DNA of 64,000 nt, from positions 26,061,968-26,125,967 of the forward strand of contig OX411559.1 in the NCBI GenBank assembly GCA_948146395.1, in the 5' to 3' direction. Below are positions 23,802 through 35,294 of the stretch, piece by piece. Each line of letters begins with the position of its first letter. Position 1 is the first letter of the stretch. Both the position numbers and the translations under genes were made by a program. The notes below the pieces were generated by a model. The model worked only from the letters and a program-made list of their open reading frames with translations. It was not told the origin of the DNA and searched no databases. This stretch comes from Fragum whitleyi (Eukaryota > Mollusca > Bivalvia > Cardiida > Cardiidae).

Positions 23802-23946
23802 AAAGTGGACTCGTAATAGTTCCGCAAAGCTTCGGACGTCATGAACTTTAACAGTGTTAACCGAGGTTTCCTAATGATTCTATCAGGAAACCTCTTTTAA
23901 CATTGTGAAAGAAAATGTTGCGGAAGTATTACGGTTCCACTACCAT
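23802..23946. mobile_element. MITE family E, copy 2
   Basis: Ends aagtggactcgtaatagttc / gaagtattacggttccact, central palindrome gaggtttcctaatgatt / atcaggaaacctc. Confidence 0.78.
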
Positions 23947-24208
23947 AAGCAGGTTTTCCTTAAGAATGGATCTTCTGTAGGCCATCATATCGAAGTTTAA
24001 ATTAAAGCAAAACAAAATGCATTTTTTCCCGCATGTGTATTCCCTAAGTTTAAGATTAACAATTATACATTTAGGGATAATATGTGATTACATTTTGTTT
24101 GCTTTGTGGTATTTTATCTAGTTCTCTATTTATTTAACCATTTCCTGAAATGCTAAGGACTTGATGAAATAAACTGGTTATTGGTAGTGTTTTTACTTTC
24201 ATTATCGA

Positions 24209-24470
24209 CCGCCGTCATAGCGCAGTTGGTAGTGCGTTGGGCTGTCAATCAAATGGTGGCTGGTTCGATTCCCGATGGGTTCGCTTACCCTTTCTGATAG
24301 TCGGTCGTCCACCAATAGATGGATAATCATAGACTATCATGGGTTAGAAGCTGGAGGCTAGGAAAGGATGTAATGACAGTACTTGTATCGGAAACAGGAA
24401 TTTATTGTGAGGTGGTCAAGCTGCTATGAAATGACAGAGAAGCTGTTAAAAGCGGCATTAAACCACATTT
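24209..24470 (+). mobile_element. SINE with tRNA-Asp-like head
   Basis: Head ccgccgtcatagcgcagttg...gctggttcgattcccgatgg and the family body. More diverged than the copy at 40401. Confidence 0.85.
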
Positions 24471-26033
24471 AAAAAGTATATCATTATTCTTAGCACTACT
24501 TATCCCAAGACAGTTGAGATAATCATTAAATATCATTTCTACGCATCGCACGTGAAATCAACATTCTCTCAATTTTTTAATTTTCGTATTTTGAATGTTG
24601 AAATAAACACTTTTGAGAAAGCAATCAATGTTCAATTTATCTATTCCAGTATAAACAGTATTGACCTTTGGTAAGTCACTTCAACACGTGCAGCTATATA
24701 TAGGTAGATTTTGGGCGGTGAGCTTTGAAATCTACTTTTAACGGTTAAATTCCCGTGCTTTTCTTTCAAAATAGATAAGATAGGTTTGAAAAAAAATACC
24801 TAAAAAGATACAAATTATCTTACAAATGTATCACATGCTTTTTAAATATACCCGATATACCTGTGGTAATGGACTCGACGCCTATGTCAGAGCTCAGTTT
24901 GGAAAATACACCTATATCTACCATTCCGAATGATATGTTTTTAATTGAATCGCCTCCATGACGTTTTAATATCTGAGGTTTGGGTCTGGACAGGGGTCAA
25001 CGGGCGAGGTTAGTGATTCATCAACTGACAATGTCCTTGTGGCAGGTATTGTTTCATTCTTGTAGAAAAACTACTATGGATAGAAAATTTCAAGTGAGTG
25101 ATCATAGATCAATTTTACATTGAAAATGATAAAATGTAGCAAATTCTCGAAACTCACTCTAACATGCGATTCTATACATTTACATATATATGTGATGTAA
25201 AAACGAAATGACAAAGCTTATTACCCTAGTTGATTTCTAGTGTAATGCGCAAAGTTTTTTCTGTTCTCAAAAGGTCAACCCACATTGCAAGCCAGTGCGA
25301 TTGCAAGGCGATGAGCCGTTTTGTCATCCTGAACGCATGGCTGGCTAAAAATAAAATTCTGTATCTTCAATCTTGTATAAAGAATAGTCTACCGTGACAA
25401 GTTAGATGGAATAAATAAATTATAAATATCGTAACAATGATTTCTGACTGTTGATGCCTCAAGCAGCCGTTCGTTTCCTTTCATGACTACTAGATAAGCT
25501 GTAGTTACATTTTTTTCTTTCACCAAAAAACGGATATGTTTGATGTCCGAAAAATGAATTTACAAAGGCCAAATGTTTTAAAAGTTTAAGTTAGTAATCA
25601 AATGTCAATTTTGACAATTAAAATTTACCTCTTATCACTCAATTAAACTTGTTCATCTATATCATTAATAAAACATCGTAAATATTTAAGCAGTAATTAA
25701 TAAAAAAAAATCCAAAGACAAACTACTTAGCATAGTCTGTATAAGGGAACATATATATATTTTATGAGTCAGTACAACTGATAGGGGCCGTTAGGTCATT
25801 TGACCTTAAGTCGGATAATCTGAAAGATAGATTTTGCAACTTCATGTGTTTTGGAACCGTCGTATTCTCAATGAAACTTCGAAAGATGTTTATTATGAAT
25901 AGTCTGAGTGATACGAGGCAGATAACCTTTAATGTCGTCAGCGACCAAGGGAAATAACCTACGAAAAACTTAAGGGTCAACTTAAACAATTTGTGAACTT
26001 GATACTCGGAGTAAAGAGTGCTATTGAGAATTG
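24471..26033. other. Intergenic, no gene seen
   Basis: AT-rich. It holds only a fragment of MITE M (25280-25343, ending gtcatcctgaacgcatgg). A 110-codon minus-strand frame at 25762-26094 has no recognisable domain. Confidence 0.55.
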
Positions 26034-26315
26034 ACAAGATTAAGAGTGCACGGTGTGCTGGCGATAATACTGAAATGAGAGGTTGGTCTGACAAGAGACC
26101 GAAATTGCGGCGACTAAAAACAGAGATTACGATGACATGGGAAATAGATGACGATTACAAGAGAGCGATAAGAAACTGGAATTATAATGATACGATGACT
26201 AGAGACAGATTATACGATGATGCCAACTTGTTTTTAAGTTGGCGAGGGCGAAGGGTACAGCAACGGATTGATATTGGTACCGCGATAAGGGTTTGTTTGT
26301 TGGTTAAATTCATAG
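26034..26315. repeat. Purine-rich degenerate patch, left part
   Basis: Sequence built of variants of gatacgatga, gagagcgataag and acgattacaag, unlike its AT-rich surroundings. The same style resumes after the LTR element and SINE at 31337, so the patch was probably one block before insertion. Not classified. Confidence 0.45.
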
Positions 26316-26579
26316 TGTTGTAGAATTAGGATATACCCGGAATCCCCAATTATATCTATAAATAGCTTCCCATAATGCTGCTGACCCCGGCATTACTAAA
26401 TGTGAACCCTTGACCTATCATCCCAGATTCTGGCATTCAGCATTGCACCTTCCAAGAGTTCAGACGTATTTCACCACTGTTAGTCAACCACAATTATCAT
26501 GAAGACCAGAGCCGAAAGGTTCGGGAGCTAGGTGCTCACCTCTCGGTAAGTGTCTTTTACCATGGTAATTTTGACTACA
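26316..26579 (+). repeat. Left LTR
   Basis: Starts tgttgtagaattagg and ends ttttgactaca. Contains a TATA-like tataaatag near 26357. Differs from the right LTR at one base (ccccgg here, cccctg there). Confidence 0.95.
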
Positions 26580-28206
26580 TTGGCGTTGTCGGCTTTTGGG
26601 ACGCTGAATCGCAGCAACTTGGGAATCTAGTGGACTCTCTCGGTTTTGCTAGTGCTTGGAAAGTCGGAGTTAGCCCCACCAAGACTAGACAATCCGATGG
26701 CTTTACTGTGTTGCCACGAGAATTTGTAAGGTTTTCTTGATGTTGCCAGCCGTCGAAAAGTCGGAGTTAGCCCCCTCGAGGCTGGATGCATTGATAACAC
26801 CTTTGCAGGTTCTTCGATTCCTCGCGCTGGTCATTTTTTGTAGCGGGAAAATGGCCGACGTGACGAATTGATAAGGGTTGAAAAAGGATTCCGTTTCGGG
26901 TTAAATGCGATACGATCTCGCGACTCGATAGGTTTCCGCTGGAATTGCTCTCGGTTTCGTTTGACTTGCATACTCTGCGGTCGACCTTGATCGAGAGCTA
27001 CGACCTGGAGACGTTGAATGGACCCCCTTTTAGAGAATAGACCGACCCGGATTTCGTAGACGAGGGATTCCCCGATTTGATGATCAAGTGATACGATCTC
27101 GCTTCGCTTCATTTCTTCGAGGACGAATTTCGGTGGCTTTGCTCTCGATTGTGCTTGTGCTGCTTTGTTTACAGCTGAGTATTATTGTTTGCTACGACTC
27201 GGAAACGTTTATATCGACTTACGATTTGAGAATAGCGACTTTTGAATTTATTAACTTTTCCTGGCCATTTTGGATCGAGATGAAATCGCCATTTAGAATT
27301 GGAACATTGCTTCCGGCATCGTCGCAGAAACTTGCGCAGACATACTTTCGCGGGTTTTTCGGGGCGCTGCCGCAAACGTTTACACACGCGGCAGAAAACA
27401 AAACTTTGCTAATTACTTTAATTATCGCGGCGATTTCTGGCCATCTTCTCTTACCAATTGTAAATTAAATTGGTCCTTCAACCCTTATCCATCATCCGCG
27501 AACTCGATTATCTTGTAATCGATTTATGGTCAGATAAACCCGTTCAAAACGTGTTTCAGAAAACGAAAGTAGAAGAAGGCCCCAACACACCCTTGACATT
27601 TATCAGCTCGACTGGCCCAAAATTTACATGTAAAAGTGTTGGATCCAGTTCAACTTCACTTCAATGTCCTTATTTCGTGATTTCTTACTTAAGAAAGCAA
27701 ATAATTAATACATTCTCAGTACATTAAATAATTACTTCTACTTTCCGTTTTTCCAAAACTTGAAAAAAAAGAGAGAAAGAAAGAGGAAAGGAATTGGATA
27801 TTTGAATTAACTTAGCTACCTTTCCTTGTACAATTTAGGATTTTGGCTTTGGGTGTTTGACCATAAATCGATCTAATTAATAAATAAATTCTTGCTTTGC
27901 AACAGAGCCCTTTAGACCAATAACCAGGTTACCTAGAGTTATTTGAGTGTATTGACAGAGCAAGGAGTCCTGAGACCAGAACCTTGAGTTTCTTGAGTCT
28001 CCCTACAGAATAAGCCCATAGAACCTCTTAAGACACCAAACCAAGAGTTTCGTGTAGTCTTTAGGTCTTGGACATTTTAGAAACATTTGCCCTTTCAGTT
28101 CATAGAAACCAATTGGCTTGGAAATAATGAGACCACAGTTTACCAAAAACTTGTCGGATCTCTAAATAGAACATTTCATGATAGCATTTAGACAATAAAG
28201 ATCAAA
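26580..28206 (+). other. Long leader of the LTR element
   Basis: 1.6 kb between the LTR and gag. It includes an 18-bp direct repeat (AAGTCGGAGTTAGCCCC at about 26660 and 26758) and a 126-codon open frame at 27088-27468 with two hydrophobic stretches. That frame lacks recognisable homology, so I do not call it a gene. The rest is untranslated as far as can be seen. Confidence 0.6.
26581..26592 (+). promoter_or_regulatory. Candidate primer-binding site
   Basis: TGGCGTTGTCGG starts with the TGG needed to pair with a tRNA CCA end and lies one base inside the LTR. The matching tRNA was not identified. Confidence 0.6.
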
Positions 28207-29709
28207 ATGGAGCCAGTGAAAATTAACTGTTGTTGTGCTCGCGACCTAGAATTAATCCCAGGTGTCGATAGACGAATTGCAGCGACAATATTGGAATTAA
28301 GAGATTCATACGGTAAAATCTCATCAGAACAATTCGCAACCTTAGGAATTAAAAATCTACCTCTCGCGATGAAAAGTGTTGACTTCTGCCCATATGAACG
28401 CACACACTCTCAAGCTGTTCATAAAAGTCAGTCTGCCCGGAAGTCAGAGGTAACAACAGAATCAAGTAATAGACAATCAAGTGTGTTCAAAAACGGTCAA
28501 GACCAGACTCGCGTGTCACTTTCTCCAGACCGACTGGATCTGACATCACACTTTGAATCTATGAATGTGAGGCCAACCCAGGCTTTTGAGTCATATCACC
28601 TTGACCAACTGGGTGGACATAAATCTGAAAGGGAAGTTGAAACTTATCCGCATTACAACTGGCAACAGGTTCATCAGGGTGAACATTCCAGTATGCGAGG
28701 ACCAGTCCATAAACAAGTATGTAATCCGTCTTCTAGGACCCAGACTCATGAAGTAAGGTGTCCGAACTGGTCCACCCCAAGGGATAGTCATGAGCCATAT
28801 ACAATTAACTACTCCCATCAGCCAGTAAATAAAGAACAGAGAAATTATTATGGAAAGGATACCCTTCAAGCAAGATCCGTCAATCTTCCAGACATAAGCT
28901 ACGATGACAGATCTGACTGGCGTGCCTTCATAATGAAATTCTCCAGCTTTGCGGACAGGGAAAAATGGAATTCTACGGAACGGCGAGATGTATTGTCCTG
29001 GATTTTACAAGGAAAAGCCAGCGAATTCTATACACATCTAGTGGACAGAGACCCAAACATAGATTACTTTGAGGTCCTGAATCAACTGGCCATGCGATTT
29101 GATACAAGAGAAATGCAAGAAACAGTACAAATACAGTTCGCTTCTACCATTCAACATCCAAGAGAGAGCATAGTAGAATGGAGTGACCGGATTATGAATA
29201 TGGCCATACAAGCATACCCTGACTTAACAGAAGATCAAATAAACAGGCAGGTTGTATCAAGATTCTGCCAAGGCTGTTTGGATGAAGAGGCTGGATTTTA
29301 TGCAATGAACCAGAAGCCGAAATCCCTAGAAGAAGCCATTAAAAGAGTCAGGTGGTTCCAACATACAAACAGGGCTGTATATGGTAGCTTTACAGGACAA
29401 AGCAGAAGTGAGCCCGAGGAATCTGACCCCGAGTACCAAGTTACCTATACTTCCTCAAACTCTGAACCCGACAACCAAGAGTGGAAACGCTTTCAAGAAG
29501 TTACCCGGATGGAAGGATTTGAGTCTCGGATGAGTCAAAGAATTGATGTTTTGGAACAAAAAGTGGCCAATTTAGTTGATAACGTTACTGCTTTGACGGT
29601 AGCAGTACAACAAGAATACTTGTCACCTCATAAGAATAAACGCTGTTTCAAATGCGGTGAGGAAGGTCATTACAAGGCAGACTGCAAGGCCCAAAGCAAG
29701 ACAAAATAA
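28207..29709 (+). CDS. gag: Gag polyprotein with N-terminal helix-hairpin-helix-like domain, 500 aa
   Basis: Capsid-type structural protein of the LTR element. Residues 3-48 contain INCCCARDLELIPGVDRRIA followed by ILELRDSYGKISS, the pattern of a ComEA-type helix-hairpin-helix (N-x-A-x-x-x-L-x-x-x-P-G-(I/V) ... A-x-x-I-x-x-x-R). A low-complexity Gln/Ser/His linker follows. A retrotransposon Gag core spans about 229-395, starting YDDRSDWRAFIMKF and including LSWILQGKASEFY. A short coiled-coil stretch (MSQRIDVLEQKVANLVDNV) precedes a C-terminal CCHC zinc knuckle, CFKCGEEGHYKADC at 480-493. The frame is intact from ATG to TAA. No pol follows in any frame. Confidence 0.92.
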   Translation: MEPVKINCCCARDLELIPGVDRRIAATILELRDSYGKISSEQFATLGIKNLPLAMKSVDFCPYERTHSQAVHKSQSARKSEVTTESSNRQSSVFKNGQDQTRVSLSPDRLDLTSHFESMNVRPTQAFESYHLDQLGGHKSEREVETYPHYNWQQVHQGEHSSMRGPVHKQVCNPSSRTQTHEVRCPNWSTPRDSHEPYTINYSHQPVNKEQRNYYGKDTLQARSVNLPDISYDDRSDWRAFIMKFSSFADREKWNSTERRDVLSWILQGKASEFYTHLVDRDPNIDYFEVLNQLAMRFDTREMQETVQIQFASTIQHPRESIVEWSDRIMNMAIQAYPDLTEDQINRQVVSRFCQGCLDEEAGFYAMNQKPKSLEEAIKRVRWFQHTNRAVYGSFTGQSRSEPEESDPEYQVTYTSSNSEPDNQEWKRFQEVTRMEGFESRMSQRIDVLEQKVANLVDNVTALTVAVQQEYLSPHKNKRCFKCGEEGHYKADCKAQSKTK

Positions 29710-30752
29710 TTGATTGACCTACTCCAAGAGAGTTCAGAGTCATACTTATATATGGGTCTTAAAGAAATATCTTCTACAGTAAATGGGGAATGATCTTCAA
29801 GAATAGATAGTATGCTAACATCTAAGAAAGTCCTGTAAATAAAAGTCACCATGCTCAAACGACCCAGCAAGCTTTCCACAGACTTGTTAGGGAGTCGAGG
29901 TAATATTTAGGCATGCCAAAAGAAGTAAAAAGGGAAGGAAAAAGAAGAAAGGAATTAAGGTGTTAGTTTAAAACTTAGGAAGGCAAAACCGTCAATAATA
30001 AGAAAAATGCTGATATAGGGACAGAAGAGAAATATCCAAACGTGGTGCATGTGAATTACTGGGAGACTTATGAAGAAATATGGAAATTCAGACCGACTTC
30101 CAATTAAGACAAGCTAGTAGAGGATGTGCGAGTCTGTTTAAATATGAAGCAAGGAGTAGACGAGAACATGTAAATGAAGATAATTTAACCAACACATGAC
30201 TTAAACTGTTCAGATAGTGGTGCCCCATTTAAAAGTAATTGTCCCTTATTTCAATTTTACAGAGGGATCTTACATCAAAACATAGGACCCAACTCCATTT
30301 GAGAGCTCATTGGTGTTCAATGAAAAATTGTGTATGCTTATAGCACAAAGTGAAACATTCTTCTGAAAAAGTGAGCTTCTACCAAACTGCAACCAGGTGT
30401 TCATGGACCAATAACCCTACTTTGTATAAGTTCCATATTTGGAGGAGTCATAAATTCAAGCCAGAATTTACAGGATGAAAGAAAATATTGATCATCATTT
30501 CTGTAAGGACCGCCTTTCTCATAACTCAACATGAAGAGAGGTACACCAAGAGTTCTGTCATGCTTAAAGAGGGTTACACTGTTTAAACATGATGGTCAGC
30601 TACCTATTCCAAAGGTGAGGGCAAGGTTGACTTGGTTCACCCTGGGACCAACAATCTCCCTGTTACATGTGGGAAAGCCAAATTTTAGAATATTTGAGAC
30701 CTGATAGCGAGTTCAATAAGGGGACCGCCAGGTTCAATAAAGTTAGGGGGAG
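29710..30752 (+). other. Non-coding 3' part of the LTR element, ending in a polypurine tract
   Basis: No open frame resembling protease, reverse transcriptase or integrase. The last bases before the LTR (30741-30752, agttagggggag) are the expected plus-strand primer. Confidence 0.75.
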
Positions 30753-31016
30753 TGTTGTAGAATTAGGATATACCCGGAATCCCCAATTATATCTATAAAT
30801 AGCTTCCCATAATGCTGCTGACCCCTGCATTACTAAATGTGAACCCTTGACCTATCATCCCAGATTCTGGCATTCAGCATTGCACCTTCCAAGAGTTCAG
30901 ACGTATTTCACCACTGTTAGTCAACCACAATTATCATGAAGACCAGAGCCGAAAGGTTCGGGAGCTAGGTGCTCACCTCTCGGTAAGTGTCTTTTACCAT
31001 GGTAATTTTGACTACA
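30753..31016 (+). repeat. Right LTR
   Basis: 264 bp, 263 of 264 identical to the left LTR. Followed by the target duplication ATAG. Confidence 0.95.
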
Positions 31017-31063
31017 ATAGTTACCCTTATGGTCAGAGAGATTTTAAATGATGACAATTGATT

Positions 31064-31336
31064 GATTAAATGGAGCTTAACGCCGCTTTAAACATTATTT
31101 CAGTTATATCGCGGCGGCTGGAGCACCTAACAATGGATTACTGGTATTTCTCTCACCAGTACAACCATTACATCCTTTCCTAGACTCCAGCTACTATCTC
31201 ACATAGGTCTACGATTATCAACCCATTGGTGAGAGACAAATTGTCGGAAAGAATGAGTGCCGCCATCGGGGATCGAACCCGGGATCTCTAGAATGACAGT
31301 CCATCGCGCTACCAACTGCGCTATGACGGCGGCTTG
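31064..31336 (-). mobile_element. SINE with tRNA-Asp-like head, full length
   Basis: Reverse strand: tail aatcaatcaatt, body, and head ending at ccgccgtcatagcgcagttg. Close to the copy at 40401, so relatively young. It sits 47 bp right of the LTR element. Confidence 0.9.
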
Positions 31337-31860
31337 CGATAAGGGTGTACTCGAGATAGAAATAGAATAATTATGAATACGTGAGACTACGATGATAAGT
31401 TTGTGAGAATGCTACAACGGGTAAGATCGCGACTGTCCGACAAGAAAAGTGCTGGAGTACATACAAAGACGAGCAAAAATAATCGAGGGTGCACAATCGA
31501 GCACTCATAGATTTATCAAGTTAGTGAGAAAAAGAAAAAAAAAACAATGAAGTGTAGATGATAATACAAAGCGAATACGCGAGTGTACGATAGAAGATTA
31601 CATGTAGAAATGTGTGAGATGAATTTGGAGGGTTTATGAGGATACAAAGAAAAGGGGCAATTACGATGATGAAAACAGAACACGAAGTTTACAGAACGAT
31701 TACGAGAGCACCGTGGTATGATGCTAAGAGCATGAGTGTTGAAGCGTACGTAAGGGTATTTAGCAAAGAGAATATGAGATTAGGTTAACTAGTACGTGAG
31801 TCTACGATCGTGTGAGAACGCGAACTTGAGGGCGATAATTAGCTTGTTAGAGTCTAACAA
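31337..31860. repeat. Purine-rich degenerate patch, right part
   Basis: Continues the gcgataag / acgatga / cgagtgtacgat style of 26034-26315. The 11-mer gcgataagggt occurs on both sides of the insertions (26282 and 31337). No coding potential seen. Confidence 0.45.
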
Positions 31861-31865
31861 ATACG

Positions 31866-32240
31866 TATTTTCCATGATTAATGCCCTGGCAGGGCGGAGC
31901 CTAAGTAACGGGTCGTTGCACTTAAGGTTAGGGGAAATCAGCTTTTATCTAAAATAACCTACTTCCAAAGAGAGTCGGCATAAATAGCTCGAGACCTTAA
32001 ATCGTGGATTGGTAACCAAATCCTCTTAACGTCAGCTTAATCAAGCTGAAGTTACGAGGCATTGGTAATTTAACGATGAAATGTGTTCATTCTCTCAAAG
32101 CACGTGAATCCTTTAAGTTTAAGGGTACAGTTTTTTGCACGCTTAAATTTGAAAGAACCCAAATTTTTGAAAAGTAAACTCGCCAAATTACGTCACAATT
32201 AAGCCCCGCCCTGCCAGTTCATTAATTACGCAGAATATCA
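31866..32240. mobile_element. MITE family L, copy 2
   Basis: Terminal inverted repeats include a perfect CTGGCAGGGCGG (31885) / CCGCCCTGCCAG (32207), with outer parts tatttt...gattaatgcc / ttaattac...aata. Interior palindrome cagcttaatcaagctgaagt. Confidence 0.88.
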
Positions 32241-32412
32241 CACCGAAAACATTTTTATTTATACCGCAAAACAGTTCAACGACAAATCGCCAGTTGGCTG
32301 CCGGACTAGTATGTAGCTTTTAAATTCCGACATGGAACGCATGCTAATCAAATTCTATGTACTTTTCAAAGATTATTAACAAAACATATAAGATTCTTTA
32401 AAAAAGAAAAAG

Positions 32413-32494
32413 TGAATCCCGCCGTCGGGTATCGAACTTGGGACCCTTAGACTGACAGTCCGATGCGCTAACAACTGCGCTATGACGTCGGCGA
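32413..32494 (-). mobile_element. tRNA-Asp-like SINE head alone
   Basis: Reverse complement reads gccgacgtcatagcgcagtt...gttcgatacccgacggcggg, a near-complete tRNA-like head without the SINE body. It could be a truncated SINE or a decayed tRNA-like copy; acceptor ends mismatch, so a functional tRNA is unlikely. Confidence 0.65.
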
Positions 32495-33953
32495 TGTACG
32501 GTGATAAGGTGGGTTATCAAGTGATGTTTGATTTTTGGGCTATTGTTTTTTGTTGGATTGTATTTATTTCTATTTTGTTTTGTTTTGCTTAAAGGATAGA
32601 AGGGTATAAGGGTAAAAGAGAAAGACAGCAGACATGTAACACAGTTCAGTTAGCCTATCATAAACATCCATTGGACAAGCCGGCGCAGGTTCATAGGTAA
32701 AGCTTGGAACAGCCTGAAGAACAACAATCATGGGTGAACCTGCGCTGACGATCTGAACATCTGGATTCGGAGATTTTCAACTTGGCTGAGTGTTAAAGGA
32801 TAATTAAAGAAAGAAATCGAGGATGTAAATAAGCAGTTTATTTATACTTTAGATTGCAGTAAGGATTTTTTAAAAGAAGTCTGCAATCGAAAAAAGACGA
32901 TCAAAGAGAGGAGAAGTCGAATTTGTCATACTGGAAAGAAAATTCTAGCCTTTTGATTAGCTGAAAATACTGGAACATAATCTCATATCGGTGCCGCATG
33001 CATCAGGTCACAGTAACCGTTCTAGTTATTTTCTTTAAGTCTGTCAGTAAGGGCAGAGGAAACCAATGGTTCCGTTTACCTATAAGTCTGAGTCCGCAAA
33101 AATGTCCCGAGGTATAGATTACTACGTCCGATACCGCTTTGCAGACAGGCGCAACTCGCGTTTTTATAAAAGTGTTAGTAAGCAGCATTTTCTTCTTTTC
33201 CCTATAAGCAAGGTCACCCGTCAAGTTCAAATATGAAAGCTATGTATCTTTAACACAGCAGTGATTTTGGCAGTGATAAGTAAGAACATATCTGATAAAC
33301 ATGATAAGGACAAGGTGAATCATCAAGGTTTTATTCCAGAAAATTGACCTCGTGTGTTGTTTCGTCTATTCAGTTCCCTCGCCTTCAGTACTAGCAGTAG
33401 GCCCCTACTTTGATTTTAGCACAGCGTAGTGATATGCAAGCACTGCGTTGAACACACAAAGCACTTTGTGTCACAGAAAAGTTGATGACGTATACTAGAC
33501 CTATTTTTTTCACGCGCGTGAGTACAAAAAAGCTACGTAGTACACACGTTGTTCGGTTTTTTAATCGATTATATTTTTCCTATGCAATTTCAAGAATACA
33601 GGGTTGTTTCCTATGGCCTGCTTCACCAGGCCAAAAACTAATCCGGAATGGGCAAAAACATACAGAGTTTGAATGTTTTTGCCTTTTACTAGTTGTTTTT
33701 ACGACCGACTATTTCGAAATTTGGCATTGCGTCAATGTCTTAATTGCCGCTCTCGGACAGACTCGTCCTAATGTTTTCAAACTCTGAGAGAGACATGCAG
33801 TTGGTAAAATCCACTGCTGCCCGATTTTACAGCTTGATCGAATGAGCCTGGCTATTAAGTATATTTGTCAATAAATAAATCAAGACGAAAATGGGACTCG
33901 AACGACGAACCTGGAGGTCACGGGTCGAGTGCCTATACCACTCAAGAAGTCTG
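32495..33953. other. Intergenic, no gene seen
   Basis: No protein-like frame and no recognised repeat. The segment aaagattttttaaaagaagtctgc near 32850 is unremarkable. Confidence 0.55.
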
Positions 33954-34250
33954 TCCGATTAGCACAGTCGGTAGAGCGCCGGACTTCAAAACAATTGAAG
34001 TTCGATCGCGTGGGTTCAATTCCCGAGCTGACACACTAACAAACTAATTGTCTTTCTAATGAGACGTTAAACCGAGGTCCCGTAAGACGGTACTTTACAC
34101 CGAGCAATTTAAAGAACCATTGCGGATCTCAGCAGTAGTTTCGTCATGTATCCCCCGTAACAACTAACCGTCTTCTTGGGGAGTCGCACAAATGAGCATA
34201 TGCTACGGTAGAGGCTATAAATGAACGGAAATAAACAGAACCACTCGGTC
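33954..34250 (+). mobile_element. SINE with conserved central domain, copy 1
   Basis: tRNA-like head (gattagcacagtcggtagag...gggttcaattcccgagct) followed by ctttctaatgagacgttaaa / ccgaggtcccgt, a segment found in many metazoan SINEs, and a tail ending ataaatgaacggaaataaac. The head has a TCA anticodon position but no proper anticodon stem. Confidence 0.82.
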
Positions 34251-34851
34251 ATTCAGGCAATTTTGTGTTAAACCTATTACTTTGCGCTACTAAAATAATT
34301 TTATCGGATTGTATGCTTCCATTTGACCTTAACCTTTAAATTCTTGAAATGAATTTGTAATATTTCTTGATTATTGTTAAGACAGGCTTTAACATACAGA
34401 AATTGACCTTTATCTTTGATATTAGGCAAAACAATGTTTGTGACAAGCATCGGGCTTATTGAGTGACGTTGTCCGCAGATAATCGTTTTATACGTCCGTC
34501 GAAGACGGAGCGTATTATTGAATCACCCGTGGTGTCTGTAGTCCGGCGTCTGGGCGGCGTGCACTTCTTTGTCCGGAGCATAACATCTTTCATAACAACA
34601 ATTTTCTTGAAACTTTGCGGTTATATTCTTCTTCCCATCACGGAGTGCAGTGCAAAAGAACTATTACTCTTCCAGGCTTATTTTTTGTGTTATTGCCCTA
34701 TTTTATACGTGAAGCATATCTCTAAAAACATTTAAGCTTTGGCCATGAAACTTGATGGGTAGATAGATCGCTTCAAGGGAAAGTGCAGTGCAAAAGCTTA
34801 TTTTTTTAGTCATTTCCCTTTATTATTTTCAAACTTCGATATTGTCCGGAG
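34251..34851. other. Intergenic, no gene seen
   Basis: Partly repeated words (gccatgaaacttgatgggta, agtgcagtgcaaaag) recur at 35310-35530, suggesting a decayed local repeat of about 100-200 bp. Confidence 0.5.
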
Positions 34852-35294
34852 TATACAGTTAACAATATCGTGAAATTGACATTCACCTCAATCATAACCA
34901 TTCTAAATCGCTCACTCAGCGCTCCATTCATTCATTTCAAACAATCAATCAAACCATTCAAAAACGCTCACACCATTAAAGAATATACAATAACCAACGC
35001 AATTCAAAATAAATTTTGATTGAGAAAAATCGCGATTTCACTAACATTATTCAAATTGTTAGCGTCTCATAAGTTCTTGAAGAAATAGGAAGCTATGTAT
35101 AAAACTTGAATGTATTTTTTATTAAAGGGAGGTAATCAATAGCGCAAATTTTGTTCATCATGAACAAAATTTTCGATATAGGATTACCTCCCATTAAACT
35201 CACTCAAAACTCGCTCCACACACTCATTCAATTTCGTTCCTAAATCATTCCAAAATCATTCATCTTGTCAATTTCACGATGTTGATAACTGTAT
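34852..35294. mobile_element. MITE family F, copy 2 (full length)
   Basis: Ends tacagttaacaatatcgtga / tcacgatgttgataactgta. Interior of imperfect attcattcatttc-type words and a central palindrome attttgttcatcatgaacaa (35147-35170) flanked by aggtaatc / gattacct. Confidence 0.88.

Larger units (their letters stand above)
26316..31016 (+). mobile_element. LTR retrotransposon carrying gag only (non-autonomous)
   Basis: Two 264-bp LTRs (TG...CA ends) flank a 4.17-kb interior, with a 4-bp duplication ATAG at 26312-26315 and 31017-31020. A candidate primer-binding site TGGCGTTGTCGG begins one base inside the left LTR, and a purine tract (agttagggggag) abuts the right LTR. The only convincing gene is gag; about 1.0 kb between gag and the right LTR has no long open frame, so protease, reverse transcriptase, RNase H and integrase are absent. 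Such elements must borrow these enzymes from a relative. The single LTR mismatch implies recent insertion. Confidence 0.93.

Noticed and set aside
25762..26323. Opposing frames of 110 and 101 codons
   Set aside because: They overlap each other and the purine-rich patch, with no homology; the plus-strand peptide reflects the patch composition.
29710..30752. Hidden pol gene after gag
   Set aside because: No frame long enough and no reverse transcriptase, protease or integrase motif in the three forward frames as far as can be read.
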